A stretch of 64,000 nucleotides of DNA from Sporocytophaga myxococcoides (GTDB taxonomy: Bacteria; Bacteroidota; Bacteroidia; Cytophagales; Cytophagaceae), in assembly GCF_000775915.1 (NCBI RefSeq), contig NZ_BBLT01000001.1, positions 62,001 to 126,000 on the forward strand, read 5' to 3'. Below, in pieces: positions 26,839-36,111 of this stretch. The translations under genes and the position numbers were made by a program. Each line of letters begins with the position of its first letter. The stretch's first letter is position 1. The notes below the pieces were generated by a model. The model was not told where the DNA came from. It made no database searches and was given only the letters and a program-made list of their open reading frames with translations.

Positions 26839-27774
26839 ATGAGATTTTTACTAATTATTACCGGATTTCTGATTCCAAACTATTTGAATGCCTGGGGCTT
26901 TTATGCTCATAAAGAAATTAATCGTCTGGCAATATTTGCTTTGCCATCGGAATTAATGGCCTTTTATAAACCACATCTTGCTTACCTGCAAAATCAGGCT
27001 GTTTTGCCGGATAAAAGGAGATATATTGTAAAGGAGGAAGCCTGCAGGCATTATATTGATATAGATATTTATGAAAGTTACACTAAAGATATTCCTGAAG
27101 GATGGGAGCAGGCAAAAGAAGTTTTTACTGAAGATACTCTTTTAAAGCATGGCATTGTGCCCTGGCAGATTTACAAAATGACATTTCAGCTTAAAAATGC
27201 TTTTCAGGAAAAGGACATTGAAAAAATTCTTAAAGTTTCTGCAGAACTAGGTCATTATATAGCAGATTCAAATGTACCACTTCATACAACAAGCAATTAC
27301 AATGGACAAAAGACCAATCAGCATGGTATTCATGGCCTTTGGGAAAGCAGAATTCCTGAACTGTTTTCTGAAAAGTATGACTTTTTTGTAGGGCGGGCAT
27401 TATATATAAATGATTTAAGAGCTGAGATTTGGAATAATGTCTGGAAAGCTCATTCGGCGGTGGATTCAGTTCTTTTTTATGAAAAGCAGGCAAGTCTTGA
27501 AATTCCGGAAGATCAGAAGTATGCATTTGAAGAACGAGGGGCAGCAACTGTTAAAGTTTATTCAAGAAGATATTCATCCTATTATGACAATCTCCTTAAT
27601 GGGATGGTGGAACGGCAAATGAGGAATTCAATATTAATGGTAGCATCTGTTTGGTATACTTGTTGGAAAAATGCAGGGATGCCGGATCTGAAAAATGAAC
27701 AAAATATACCTGAATTACCAATTAGAAAAGATAAGGAAGAGATAGCTGATGTATCTTCTGATTGTAATCATTAA
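26839..27774 (+). CDS. Exported zinc-dependent phospholipase C / S1-P1 nuclease-like protein
   Basis: A 311-residue secreted protein. The signal peptide (about 1-18) ends at LNA, giving a mature N-terminus that begins WGFYAH, with the Trp and His expected to be metal ligands in this superfamily. Further presumed zinc ligands are in ACRHYIDID, ELGHYIADSNVPLHTT and NQHGIHGLWESRIPE. These fit the zinc-dependent phospholipase C/S1-P1 nuclease fold; lipid versus nucleic-acid substrate cannot be decided. The ATG at 26839 is chosen because it starts the signal peptide. It is convergent with ettA. Confidence 0.82.
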   Translation: MRFLLIITGFLIPNYLNAWGFYAHKEINRLAIFALPSELMAFYKPHLAYLQNQAVLPDKRRYIVKEEACRHYIDIDIYESYTKDIPEGWEQAKEVFTEDTLLKHGIVPWQIYKMTFQLKNAFQEKDIEKILKVSAELGHYIADSNVPLHTTSNYNGQKTNQHGIHGLWESRIPELFSEKYDFFVGRALYINDLRAEIWNNVWKAHSAVDSVLFYEKQASLEIPEDQKYAFEERGAATVKVYSRRYSSYYDNLLNGMVERQMRNSILMVASVWYTCWKNAGMPDLKNEQNIPELPIRKDKEEIADVSSDCNH

Positions 27775-27780
27775 TTCAGC

Positions 27781-27807
27781 AAAAAGGCCGCAGTGCGCGG
27801 CCTTTTT
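27781..27807. terminator. Intrinsic terminator between convergent genes
   Basis: Eleven-base-pair stem AAAAAGGCCGC / GCGGCCTTTTT with loop AGTGC, usable from either side by the phospholipase-like gene and ettA. Confidence 0.92.
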
Positions 27808-27812
27808 GGAAA

Positions 27813-29483
27813 TTACTTAACAAGCTTTTTATACTTAATCCTTTTCGGAGCAGTATCTCCAAGTCTTTTTTTCTTATTCTCTTCGTAATCTGAGTAGTTG
27901 CCTTCAAACCACTGTACATGTGAATCACCTTCAAATGCCAGAATGTGGGTTGCAATTCTGTCAAGGAACCATCTATCGTGAGAAATAATAACGGCGCAGC
28001 CTCCGAAGTTTTCAAGTGCTTCTTCAAGAGCCCTGATCGCATTAACGTCTAAATCGTTGGTAGGCTCATCGAGTAAAAGAAGGTTTGCTCCTGTTTTGAG
28101 TGTTAAAGCGAGATGAAGCCTGTTTCTCTCACCACCTGAAAGTATGCCAGCTTTTTTCTCCTGATCCGACCCTGTAAAATTAAATTTGCTAACATAAGCC
28201 CTTCCATTGATTTGTTTGCCACCAAGGTTAATAAATTCAGTTCCTCCTGTGATGGTTTCAAACACAGATTTGTTAGGGTCAATGTTTGTGTGTTCCTGAT
28301 CAAGATAACCGATATCAACAGTTTCACCTACATCAAATGTTCCTGCGTCAGGTGTTTCAGCACCGGTGATAAGCTTAAACAGAGTTGTTTTACCAGCCCC
28401 GTTAGGTCCGATAATTCCAACGATACCACCTTGAGGAAGTGAGAAAGACAGATTTTCGAAAAGAATTTTATCTCCAAATGCTTTAGAAACATTATTCACT
28501 TCTATAACCTTACTACCAAGTCTCTGTCCTGGTGGGATGAAAAGCTCCAGTTTATCTTCTTTCTGTTTTGCTTCTTCTCCCAATAATTTTTCATATGAAC
28601 TGATACGGGCTTTAGATTTTGCCTGCCTTGCTTTCGGAGCCATACGAACCCATTCAAGCTCGCGCTCCAAAGTTTTCTGTCTTTTAGATTCGGACTTTTC
28701 TTCCTGAGCTAAGCGACTTTTCTTTTGCTCCAGCCATGAAGTATAATTACCTTTCCATGGAATACCTTCACCACGGTCTAGTTCAAGTATCCAACCTGCA
28801 ACATTGTCAAGGAAATATCTGTCGTGGGTTACAGCAATAACAGTACCTTTATATTGTTGTAAGTGCTGCTCAAGCCATTGAACAGATTCTGCATCAAGGT
28901 GGTTAGTCGGCTCATCAAGCAGCAATATATCAGGCTCCTTAAGAAGGAGTCTGCAAAGTGCCACTCTTCTTTTTTCTCCACCTGACAAATTACCTATTTT
29001 AGCTTCTCCAGGAGGACATCTCAAAGCGTCCATAGCCCTTTCAAGTTTGCTATCCAAATCCCAAGCATTAAATTGATCCAGCTTTTCTTGCACCCCCCCT
29101 TGCTTCTCAATAAGCTTAGTCATTTCATCATCGCTTAAAGGTTCTCCGAATTTAAGATTGATTTCTTCAAATTCTTTTAACAGATCCACAACTTCTTGCA
29201 CACCTTCTTCGACAATTTCTTTTACTGTTTTTTCAGGGTCAAGCTTAGGCTCTTGTTCTAGAAATCCTACAGAATATCCAGGAGAAAAAGCGAGATCCCC
29301 CTGAAAGTCTTTATCAATACCTGCTATAATTTTAAGGAGTGTTGATTTCCCAGAACCGTTAAGTCCGAGCACGCCTATCTTTGCTCCATAAAAAAAAGAA
29401 AGATATATATCTTTAATAATCTGTCTCTTTGGCGGAATGATTTTGCTCACTCCTGCCATTGAAAAAATAATGGTTTCGCTCAT
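27813..29483 (-). CDS. ettA: Energy-dependent translational throttle protein EttA (ABC-F)
   Basis: A ribosome-associated ABC-F ATPase that gates the first elongation steps according to energy state. Its 556 residues hold two ABC cassettes. The first has Walker [18 protein letters not shown] and [11 protein letters not shown]; the second has [17 protein letters not shown] and [11 protein letters not shown]. The linker region between them (about 245-320) is basic. There is no membrane segment. The length and the opening [23 protein letters not shown] are those of EttA rather than Uup or Vga-type proteins. Confidence 0.94.
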   Translation of the reverse strand: MSETIIFSMAGVSKIIPPKRQIIKDIYLSFFYGAKIGVLGLNGSGKSTLLKIIAGIDKDFQGDLAFSPGYSVGFLEQEPKLDPEKTVKEIVEEGVQEVVDLLKEFEEINLKFGEPLSDDEMTKLIEKQGGVQEKLDQFNAWDLDSKLERAMDALRCPPGEAKIGNLSGGEKRRVALCRLLLKEPDILLLDEPTNHLDAESVQWLEQHLQQYKGTVIAVTHDRYFLDNVAGWILELDRGEGIPWKGNYTSWLEQKKSRLAQEEKSESKRQKTLERELEWVRMAPKARQAKSKARISSYEKLLGEEAKQKEDKLELFIPPGQRLGSKVIEVNNVSKAFGDKILFENLSFSLPQGGIVGIIGPNGAGKTTLFKLITGAETPDAGTFDVGETVDIGYLDQEHTNIDPNKSVFETITGGTEFINLGGKQINGRAYVSKFNFTGSDQEKKAGILSGGERNRLHLALTLKTGANLLLLDEPTNDLDVNAIRALEEALENFGGCAVIISHDRWFLDRIATHILAFEGDSHVQWFEGNYSDYEENKKKRLGDTAPKRIKYKKLVK

Positions 29484-29783
29484 TAAACTCAGTTTAAACT
29501 TGTTGTGAAAAACAAATATCAGAAAATTTTATTGAAAACGGATATTGTGCAAGGAGAAACAATCTATGATATATAAGGTTTAAAGAATAAAATGAATAGA
29601 CAATTAATTTATAAATCTGCGAATTAACAAGAATGGGTTAGACGGCAAATTTTTTATAAGACAACTTTTTCAAAAGTCACACGTAGGACGAAAGAAATAT
29701 AATTACCTCATAATCTTATAGAAAATTTGTTTATTATAATAAAATAAATTTTATTTTTGCGAAAACAAAATTAGGAATAGACT
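29484..29783. other. 300-bp divergent intergenic region, ettA / DUF2795
   Basis: AT-rich spacer between divergent genes. It holds the promoter of the DUF2795 gene at its right end. A GATATTTG-like sequence 28-35 bases before the ettA ATG may be a weak -7 element. I see no RNA gene, repeat or coding frame in the remainder. Confidence 0.5.
29726..29759 (+). promoter_or_regulatory. Candidate promoter of the DUF2795 gene
   Basis: TTTG (29726-29729), 22 bases, then TATTTTTG (29752-29759), an exact TAnnTTTG. The spacing is slightly long. The ATG lies 24 bases further. Confidence 0.55.
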
Positions 29784-30005
29784 ATGTACTGGACATTAGA
29801 ATTGGCTTCTTACCTGGAAGATGCTCCCTGGCCTGCTACCAAGGATGAATTGATAGACTTTTCAATTCGTTCTGGCGCTCCAATGGAAGTTGTTGAAAAC
29901 CTTCAGGAACTGGAAGATGATGGTCAGCCTTATGAAAGTATTGAGGAAATCTGGCCGGATTATCCGACCAAAGATGATTTCTTCTTCAATGAAGACGAGT
30001 ATTAA
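29784..30005 (+). CDS. DUF2795 small acidic protein
   Basis: A 73-residue acidic protein that matches DUF2795 from end to end: MYWTLELASYLEDAPWPATKDELID, then a helix SGAPMEVVENLQELEDDG, then EEIWPDYPTKDDFFFNEDEY. The family is short and strongly conserved in Bacteroidota; its function is unknown. The stop is three bases before the TTG start of the ABC ATPase gene, so the two are surely co-transcribed. Confidence 0.88.
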   Translation: MYWTLELASYLEDAPWPATKDELIDFSIRSGAPMEVVENLQELEDDGQPYESIEEIWPDYPTKDDFFFNEDEY

Positions 30006-30008
30006 AAA

Positions 30009-30734
30009 TTGCCTGTACTTGAAGTTAAAGACCTTTCACTAGGCTTTGAAGGAAAGTTAATAATAGAAGGTGTTTCTTTTGCTATCGAAAAGCCTTCTTT
30101 TGTGGCAATTATCGGTCATAATGGTTGCGGTAAAACGACATTTTTCAAGTCTTTGATACAATCTCACCCTTATAAGGGTGAGATTTTTCTTTTTGATCAA
30201 AAGGTCAACAAAAGCCAAACAAGTCCACGTGAGATTGCAATACTGGAGCAAAGAAATCTGGTTAATTTTCAGATTAAAGTGAAGGATATTGTGGTGATGG
30301 GACTTTTTAGACGGAAAAGTTTTTTTGAAAATTATACAAATGAGGACTTTGACCGGGTTCGGGAGATATTGGAATTTTTGGAAAGACCGGACCTTTATGA
30401 AAAGGATTTTAATCATTTGTCAGGAGGGGAGCAGCAGCTTGTCTGGCTTGCTCAGATGATGATTCAGGAAGCAGAGATTTACCTGTTGGATGAGCCCACT
30501 CAGTATCTTGATCTATATTATAAGAAAGTGCTTTTCGATTTGATGGAGGCTTGGGTAAAACGGTTTAACAAGACAGTTTTCTGCATCACACATGATCTGT
30601 ATTATCTTGAAACAATGGATGGATATCTGTTAAACTTTTCAGAGAAAGATCCCAGACCTCAGGTTTTGAATAGAGAATGTCTGAAAAAAAATATAAATTT
30701 AATTTTACAGCGTAAGCCTAACAAAAATTTTTAA
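30009..30734 (+). CDS. ABC transporter ATP-binding protein (FepC-like)
   Basis: A 241-residue ATPase with Walker A GHNGCGKT, signature HLSGGEQQLVWLAQMM, Walker B IYLLDEPTQYLDLYY and the switch THDLYYLE. The sequence is nearest to iron-siderophore/cobalamin-type ATPases, but no permease or binding protein is adjacent, so the partner must be elsewhere. The start is TTG, three bases after the DUF2795 stop; no ATG precedes the first strand. The last 17 bases overlap the 3' end of ispD on the other strand. Confidence 0.83.
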   Translation: MPVLEVKDLSLGFEGKLIIEGVSFAIEKPSFVAIIGHNGCGKTTFFKSLIQSHPYKGEIFLFDQKVNKSQTSPREIAILEQRNLVNFQIKVKDIVVMGLFRRKSFFENYTNEDFDRVREILEFLERPDLYEKDFNHLSGGEQQLVWLAQMMIQEAEIYLLDEPTQYLDLYYKKVLFDLMEAWVKRFNKTVFCITHDLYYLETMDGYLLNFSEKDPRPQVLNRECLKKNINLILQRKPNKNF

Positions 30735-31401
30735 GCAAAGCCTCTGCAATAATCAAATCTTCTGGGGTAGTTATTTTAATGTTTTCATAACCGCCTTCTA
30801 CTAGTGAAATCTTATGACCCGCATGTTCAAATACTGTAGCGTCATCTGTGAAAGTAGGTAATTCTTCAGTGTCAAAAGCTTTTTTCAGTAAATTGAGGTC
30901 AAAGCATTGAGGAGTCTGAATGCATTTGTAAAGGCTCCTGTCAACAGCTTCAGATTCATTTCCTTTAAGTACTCTCAGAGAATCTTTAGAGTTGACAGCA
31001 ACAATACCACTTCCATAAATTTCAGCTGATTTGAAGGCATTTTGAATAATATTCTTACGTATCAAAGGTCTTACTCCATCGTGAATGGCCACCAATCCGC
31101 GTTCTTCCTTGATGTGAGCTAAACCATTTTTTACAGACTGAAATCTTGTATTTCCTCCATGTACGATCTCTAAAGGAAAATTAAAATGGTGCTCTTGGCA
31201 TAGGTGGTTCCATGCAGAAATCTGCGATGATGGTAGGACCAGTATGATTGTGATTTTAGAATCGTAGAAAAAAAAGTTTTTGACTGTATGCATCAAAATA
31301 GGAAGACCATTTAGCAGAATAAATTGCTTGGGCACCTCGCTGTTCATTCTGGTACCACTCCCTCCGGCAACAATGATGGCATATTTTGGCAGAGCTTCCA
31401 T
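30718..31401 (-). CDS. ispD: 2-C-methyl-D-erythritol 4-phosphate cytidylyltransferase
   Basis: The MEP-pathway enzyme that joins CTP and methylerythritol phosphate for isoprenoid synthesis. Its 227 residues carry the nucleotidyltransferase loop IIVAGGSGTRM near the N-terminus. VAIHDGVRPL, the metal/substrate site, is mid-protein, and ITTPEDLIIAEALL is the C-terminal dimer motif. Two ATGs are in frame; the one at 31401 is preferred because the other (31413) lies inside the hairpin that ends queA. The stop overlaps the convergent ABC ATPase gene. Confidence 0.93.
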   Translation of the reverse strand: MEALPKYAIIVAGGSGTRMNSEVPKQFILLNGLPILMHTVKNFFFYDSKITIILVLPSSQISAWNHLCQEHHFNFPLEIVHGGNTRFQSVKNGLAHIKEERGLVAIHDGVRPLIRKNIIQNAFKSAEIYGSGIVAVNSKDSLRVLKGNESEAVDRSLYKCIQTPQCFDLNLLKKAFDTEELPTFTDDATVFEHAGHKISLVEGGYENIKITTPEDLIIAEALLKNFC

Positions 31402-31410
31402 AAGAAAAAA

Positions 31411-31432
31411 CATCCGGCATTGCTGCCGGATG
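31411..31432 (-). terminator. Terminator of queA, directly before ispD
   Basis: Nine-base-pair stem CATCCGGCA / TGCCGGATG with a 4-base loop, followed on the minus strand by TTTTTTCTT and then the ispD ATG. It should limit read-through from queA into ispD. Confidence 0.8.
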
Positions 31433-31451
31433 TGTATTTAAGAGTTTTTAC

Positions 31452-32498
31452 TTACAAGATAAGCATTGCATCACCATAGCTAAAGAATCTGTAGCGTTCT
31501 TTGATGGCTGTTTTATAAGCTTTCATTACCAGGTCATACCCTCCAAATGCGCATGTAAGCATAAGCAGAGTTGACTCAGGCATGTGGAAGTTAGTAAGCA
31601 AAGCATTGGCAATTTTGAAATCGTAAGGAGGGAAGATGAATTTGTCTGTCCATCCTTGGTTTGGTTTTAGTCTGTTGTTTGCTGAAGTAGAAGACTCCAG
31701 CGACCTGACAGATGTTGTTCCAATTGCACAAACTCGTTTTTTATTATCAAGTGCGGTATTCACTAATTTTGCAGTTTCATCACTAACTACAAAATTTTCA
31801 GAGTCCATCTTGTGTTTTGTAAGATCTTCGACATCTACAGGTCTGAAAGTACCTAATCCAACATGCAATGTTATCGGAGCAAAGTTAACGCCTTCGATTT
31901 CCAGACGTTTCATTACCTGTTTAGTAAAATGAAGGCCGGCAGTCGGAGCAGCTACAGCACCAGTATGTTCAGCATAGATGGTTTGATATCTGTCGCGGTC
32001 TGCAGGTTCCGCTTTCCTTTTTATGTATTTCGGAAGAGGAGTTTCTCCAAGGCTATCAATGGTTTTGTAAAATTCCTCATCAGTGCCGTCAAACAGGAAT
32101 CTGATAGTTCTACCTCTTGATGTAGTATTATCGATAACTTCGGCGACCAGATCTCCATCTCCGAAGTAAAGTTTGTTTCCAACTCTGATCTTACGTGCCG
32201 GGTCAACAAGTACATCCCAGAGATGTGCTTCCTGATTTAATTCTCTAAGAAGGAAGACTTCAATTTTTGCACCGGTTTTTTCTTTATTTCCATAAAGACG
32301 TGCAGGAAATACTTTAGTGTTATTGATGACCATTACATCGCCTTCGCCGAAGTAATCAACAATGTCTTTGAAGATTCTATGCTCAATGGTTCCGTCAGCA
32401 CGATTTACAACCATTAGTCGTGATTCGTCTCTGTTTTCTGCAGGATAAAGAGCAAGTAATTCTGAAGGTAGGGTAAACTTAAATTCTGAGAGTTTCAT
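31452..32498 (-). CDS. queA: S-adenosylmethionine:tRNA ribosyltransferase-isomerase
   Basis: Makes epoxyqueuosine in tRNA by transferring the ribosyl part of SAM to preQ1. Its 348 residues match Que[23 protein letters not shown] near the start, [16 protein letters not shown], then [13 protein letters not shown] and [11 protein letters not shown], and [19 protein letters not shown] near the end. No other queuosine gene is adjacent. A TAnnTTTG element lies 39-46 bases upstream. It is separated from ispD by a terminator. Confidence 0.96.
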   Translation of the reverse strand: MKLSEFKFTLPSELLALYPAENRDESRLMVVNRADGTIEHRIFKDIVDYFGEGDVMVINNTKVFPARLYGNKEKTGAKIEVFLLRELNQEAHLWDVLVDPARKIRVGNKLYFGDGDLVAEVIDNTTSRGRTIRFLFDGTDEEFYKTIDSLGETPLPKYIKRKAEPADRDRYQTIYAEHTGAVAAPTAGLHFTKQVMKRLEIEGVNFAPITLHVGLGTFRPVDVEDLTKHKMDSENFVVSDETAKLVNTALDNKKRVCAIGTTSVRSLESSTSANNRLKPNQGWTDKFIFPPYDFKIANALLTNFHMPESTLLMLTCAFGGYDLVMKAYKTAIKERYRFFSYGDAMLIL

Positions 32499-32536
32499 TC
32501 GTTAATATTACGGTATTAAATTTAAAATAGGGCTTG

Positions 32537-32544
32537 CAAAGATA
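32537..32544 (-). promoter_or_regulatory. Candidate -7 element for queA
   Basis: On the minus strand TATCTTTG, an exact TAnnTTTG, 38 bases before the queA ATG. No good -33 TTG is visible. Confidence 0.45.
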
Positions 32545-32686
32545 ATAATTGTTTTGATTTTCGATTCAGCCTTAATTTTTTTTTGTGTAATTAACTTTAC
32601 CTGCGTGAAAATTCTGGCCTAATAATTTTAAATTTTAAGTTGAAATTTAATGGAAGAGAGCAGTTTAGCTGAGTCTCTCTAAAAGC

Positions 32687-32718
32687 AAAAAGCTGAACGC
32701 GATGGGGCTCAGCTTTTT
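32687..32718 (-). terminator. Intrinsic terminator of recA
   Basis: Ten-base-pair stem AAAAAGCTGA / TCAGCTTTTT with a 12-base loop, 29 bases after the recA stop. The A-run becomes a U-run on the minus strand. Confidence 0.82.
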
Positions 32719-32747
32719 GATTATGAATATATAAATAGGATGTCTGT

Positions 32748-33854
32748 TTATTTAACCTTTTCGGCTTTCTCAGCTTTTTCTGCCTTTTCAGCTTTTGCTG
32801 GTTTGGAAGGTGCAGGAGTTGGTTCTTCTTCTTTTTTTTCTTTATCGTCAAGAGCGTCAGAGGATTGCATGATCTTAGCTCTGATTTTAGCATCTATTTC
32901 CTCCATAAGTTCAGGATTGTCAGAAAGAATTTCTTTCACAGCATCTCTACCCTGACCTAGTTTGTTTCCTGAGTAGGAGAACCATGATCCGGATTTCTGA
33001 ATAATTTCAAGCTCAACTCCAAGGTCAATTATTTCACCCACTTTAGAAATACCTTCTCCATACATGATATCAAACTCAACAACTTTGAAAGGAGGTGCAA
33101 GCTTATTTTTTACAACTTTTACTTTGGTTCTGTTACCGATAATATTCTCAGCACCTTCTTTAATCTGGCCTATACGACGGATATCCAGTCTTACGGAAGC
33201 ATAGAATTTAAGTGCATTTCCGCCGGTTGTAGTCTCAGGGTTACCGAACATAACACCGATCTTATCTCTTAGCTGGTTGATGAATATACAGCAGCAGCCA
33301 GTTTTGTTAATAGCTCCTGTAAGCTTTCTAAGTGCCTGCGACATTAATCTTGCTTGTAAGCCCATCTTGCTGTCTCCCATTTCACCTTCAATCTCGCCTT
33401 TGGGAACCAAAGCCGCTACAGAGTCAATTACAATGATATCAATAGCTCCAGATCTGATAAGATGCTCTGCAATTTCAAGCGCTTGCTCACCATTGTCAGG
33501 TTGTGAAATAAGAAGGTTTTCAGTATCTATTCCCAACTTCTCTGCGTAAACTTTGTCAAACGCGTGCTCTGCATCTATAAATGCAGCAAGACCGCCTTGT
33601 CTTTGAGCTTCGGCAATGCAGTGCATCGTCAGAGTTGTTTTTCCTGAAGATTCAGGACCATATATCTCAACTATCCTTCCACGTGGCAAACCTCCAATAC
33701 CTAAAGCAAGATCAAGTCCAAGTGAACCGGTTCCGATTGCAGGAACATCTGTAACTTTTTCATCACTTAACTTCATTACGGTACCTTTTCCGTATGTTTT
33801 TTCCAGCTTATCTATTGTCAGCTGAAGGGCTTTTAGTTTTTCGGCTTTGCTCAT
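32748..33854 (-). CDS. recA: Recombinase RecA
   Basis: Strand-exchange ATPase of homologous recombination and inducer of the SOS response. Its 368 residues contain Walker A GPESSGKT (66-73), Walker [14 protein letters not shown], the L2-region [23 protein letters not shown] and the usual C-terminal domain. The tail is unusual: after an acidic stretch it ends in Pro/Ala/Lys and four tandem Ala-Glu-Lys units. The promoter region carries a 7-7 palindrome (see separate entry). It is monocistronic between a promoter and a terminator. Confidence 0.97.
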   Translation of the reverse strand: MSKAEKLKALQLTIDKLEKTYGKGTVMKLSDEKVTDVPAIGTGSLGLDLALGIGGLPRGRIVEIYGPESSGKTTLTMHCIAEAQRQGGLAAFIDAEHAFDKVYAEKLGIDTENLLISQPDNGEQALEIAEHLIRSGAIDIIVIDSVAALVPKGEIEGEMGDSKMGLQARLMSQALRKLTGAINKTGCCCIFINQLRDKIGVMFGNPETTTGGNALKFYASVRLDIRRIGQIKEGAENIIGNRTKVKVVKNKLAPPFKVVEFDIMYGEGISKVGEIIDLGVELEIIQKSGSWFSYSGNKLGQGRDAVKEILSDNPELMEEIDAKIRAKIMQSSDALDDKEKKEEEPTPAPSKPAKAEKAEKAEKAEKVK

Positions 33855-34151
33855 GTGAGATGATTAATATTTATGCAATATTACAAGTTGCTAAAATAAT
33901 TAGCAAGAAATATTTTAAATTTTATTTTTTGTTTTAAAGTTGCTGGTATTTAATTAGATGTGTATGTTAAAATTTTTAACAAAGTAGATAAATGTAAAAG
34001 TTCGCCTTGGGAGAATTTTCATTTATAGTTGAAAATTAAAAATTTTAGTTCGGATCTCTAAAATTTGACTTGAAAAGTTATTAACAAGGGAGAAATGTAA
34101 AATATCCGGTTCAATGAAACTATTAAACGATTTTTTAGATTTACATCGAAA
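33855..34151. other. 297-bp divergent spacer, recA / aminopeptidase
   Basis: Very AT-rich non-coding stretch. The left third holds the recA promoter and palindrome. The right end has TAGATTTA 15-22 bases before the ATG at 34152, a one-mismatch TAnnTTTG. I see no gene or RNA in the middle. Confidence 0.5.
33875..33906 (-). promoter_or_regulatory. recA promoter with overlapping palindrome
   Basis: On the minus strand a -33 TTG (33906-33904), 20 bases, then TAATATTG (33883-33876), one mismatch from TAnnTTTG. The inverted repeat TTGCTAA-N5-TTAGCAA (33888-33906) covers the -33 and the spacer, the right place for a repressor to block polymerase. That it is an SOS-type operator is inference; no lexA gene lies in the window. 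Confidence 0.5.
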
Positions 34152-35201
34152 ATGAATAAGAGCTCAATAAAAGTTAAAAAAGTCCTCAGATACTTTTTTT
34201 TAACATTAATCAGTTTGTTGATACTGTTTCTTGGATTTTATCATAAAGAACTAATTTATGGTCTTGGTCAGGCGAAAGGTCAAATTTCAATTATACGGAA
34301 TACCAGACCTGTGAGTGAGGTTTTGGAGGATGTTCATGTTGCAGATTCTATCAAGCAGAAGATCAGACTTATAGATGAGATTAAGGCTTTTGCAAAAGAT
34401 TCTCTTGGATTAGATGTTAAAGATCAGTATACATCATTTTATGATCAAAAAGGAAAGCCTATTTTGTGGGTTGTAACTGCCTCTGAACCATTTGAGTTAA
34501 AAGCATTTGAGTGGTCATTTCCTATCGCCGGAAGTTTTTCCTACAAAGGCTTCTTTGATTATGAAAAGGCTGTGGAAGAAGAAAGAAAAATGAGTCAAAG
34601 GGGATTTGACACATCAATAGATGAAGTAGGAGCATGGTCTACTTTAGGTTTTTTTAATGATCCTATTTTATCGAGTATGCTGGATAAAAGTCCTGGAGCG
34701 TTGGCCGATCTTTTTATTCATGAACTTACTCATAGCACATTGTATGCAAAAGATAATGTGGAATTCAATGAAAATCTGGCTAGTTTCGTTGGTTATGAGG
34801 GAGCTTTGCTATTCCTGAAATCCAAATATGGACCTGACTCTCCTGAATTGAAAGATTTTCAAAAATCAGAGGAAGTTTCGGATAAGTTTGCCGACCTGGT
34901 CCTTGCTCATTCAGATTCTCTGAAAATATTTTATAAAACATTAGGATCGGCAATGTCTTTGCAGGAAAAATTAAAAAGGAAAGAAATCTATCTGTCAAGA
35001 GTAACAACTATTTTCAGGGACTTTTTAATTTCTAACGGGAAAAAAGTTCGGAAGAATAAAAATGTCAACAATACTTTCTTTTTGGATTATCAAAGATATT
35101 TATCCAAACAGGATGAATTTAAAATTGAGTTGAATACCAAATTTAATGGTAATTTTAAAAGGTATTTGGATCATTTGAAAAAGAGATATCCTTTACTATA
35201 A
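34152..35201 (+). CDS. Putative membrane-anchored aminopeptidase (PF10023 family)
   Basis: A 349-residue protein with one N-terminal membrane helix (about 12-29) and the zinc-protease motif HELTH (190-194). It is followed by FNENLASFVGYEGA, where the Glu of NENLA is the likely third ligand, as in gluzincins. This matches the predicted aminopeptidase family PF10023/COG4324; the segment QRGFDTSIDEVGAWSTLGFF is also typical. Activity and substrates are unproven. It opens a plus-strand run that goes on to the DUF3108 and thioredoxin genes, both envelope proteins. Confidence 0.85.
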   Translation: MNKSSIKVKKVLRYFFLTLISLLILFLGFYHKELIYGLGQAKGQISIIRNTRPVSEVLEDVHVADSIKQKIRLIDEIKAFAKDSLGLDVKDQYTSFYDQKGKPILWVVTASEPFELKAFEWSFPIAGSFSYKGFFDYEKAVEEERKMSQRGFDTSIDEVGAWSTLGFFNDPILSSMLDKSPGALADLFIHELTHSTLYAKDNVEFNENLASFVGYEGALLFLKSKYGPDSPELKDFQKSEEVSDKFADLVLAHSDSLKIFYKTLGSAMSLQEKLKRKEIYLSRVTTIFRDFLISNGKKVRKNKNVNNTFFLDYQRYLSKQDEFKIELNTKFNGNFKRYLDHLKKRYPLL

Positions 35202-35253
35202 ATTTTGGAGTAATAATGGAGATCTCGTAGGTTCTTTTACCATAGTAAGTAGC

Positions 35254-36054
35254 ATGAAAAATAAATTACTTTTTTTAATTGGCCTTATTCCTTTCCTGTT
35301 CGGATTTGTAGGACCTTCTTTGCCTATTTCCAGAGAGATGCCTTATGGTCCCAATGAAGTGCTGGAGTACAGAATTCATTATGGTTTTATGAATGCAGGT
35401 GAGGCGAGGATCGAGGTTCACCCTAAGCTTTATCTGGTTAATAATAAGGTTTGCTATAAGGCCACGGTAACGGGACGATCAACCGGCGCATTTGATTTTG
35501 CATTAAGAATCAGAGACCAATGGGGAACCTATATTGACACTTCCTCAAAAAATCCTCAGAGAGCGTTTCGTACAATTGAAGAAGGTAAGTACCGATTAAA
35601 GGAATATGCTTACTTTGATTACAAAAGTAATCAGGTGAATCTTGAAAGAGAGACAAAGGGGAATAAAAAAGAGACAAGAATATATTCTATTACAGATGAT
35701 GTGCAGGATATTATAAGTGGTTATTATTTTCTCCGAACAATAAATTACAATGCCCTCCATTTAAATGATACACTTAAGGTAAATGCTTTTTTTGAGGATA
35801 AACTTTATGATTTTTCAGTAAAGTATCTAGGAAAGGGGCAGGTGAAAACAAAATTCGGTTCTATTACTGCAATTAAATTGTCACCTATAATGCCTGATAA
35901 CGAATTGTTTAAAGGTGGAAGCTCCATCAGGTTGTGGCTTTCAGATGATAAAAATAAAATACCTCTGAAGGTAGAAGCAGATATGGTAGTTGGAGCTGTA
36001 GAGATTGATTTAAAAGGTTATGAGGGACTTAAGCACCCTATTTGTTTTAAGTAA
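35254..36054 (+). CDS. DUF3108 exported protein
   Basis: A 266-residue protein with a signal peptide (about 1-20). The DUF3108 pattern follows: PNEVLEYRIHYGFMNAGEARIEV near the start, YFLRTINYNALHLNDTLKVNAFFEDKLYDF in the middle, and a C-terminal RLWLSDDKNKIPLKVEADM. This beta-rich periplasmic family has no known activity. It lies 52 bases after the putative aminopeptidase and 57 bases before the thioredoxin-like gene on the same strand. Confidence 0.85.
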   Translation: MKNKLLFLIGLIPFLFGFVGPSLPISREMPYGPNEVLEYRIHYGFMNAGEARIEVHPKLYLVNNKVCYKATVTGRSTGAFDFALRIRDQWGTYIDTSSKNPQRAFRTIEEGKYRLKEYAYFDYKSNQVNLERETKGNKKETRIYSITDDVQDIISGYYFLRTINYNALHLNDTLKVNAFFEDKLYDFSVKYLGKGQVKTKFGSITAIKLSPIMPDNELFKGGSSIRLWLSDDKNKIPLKVEADMVVGAVEIDLKGYEGLKHPICFK

Positions 36055-36111
36055 CACTGATTTCTCCAGTCAATTGCTTAAATTTATGCAAAAGTTTTAC
36101 TGAGAACTTCC

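Noticed and set aside
32597-32893. Lys-rich open frame over the recA 3' end
   Set aside because: It is the recA tail and terminator read in another frame.
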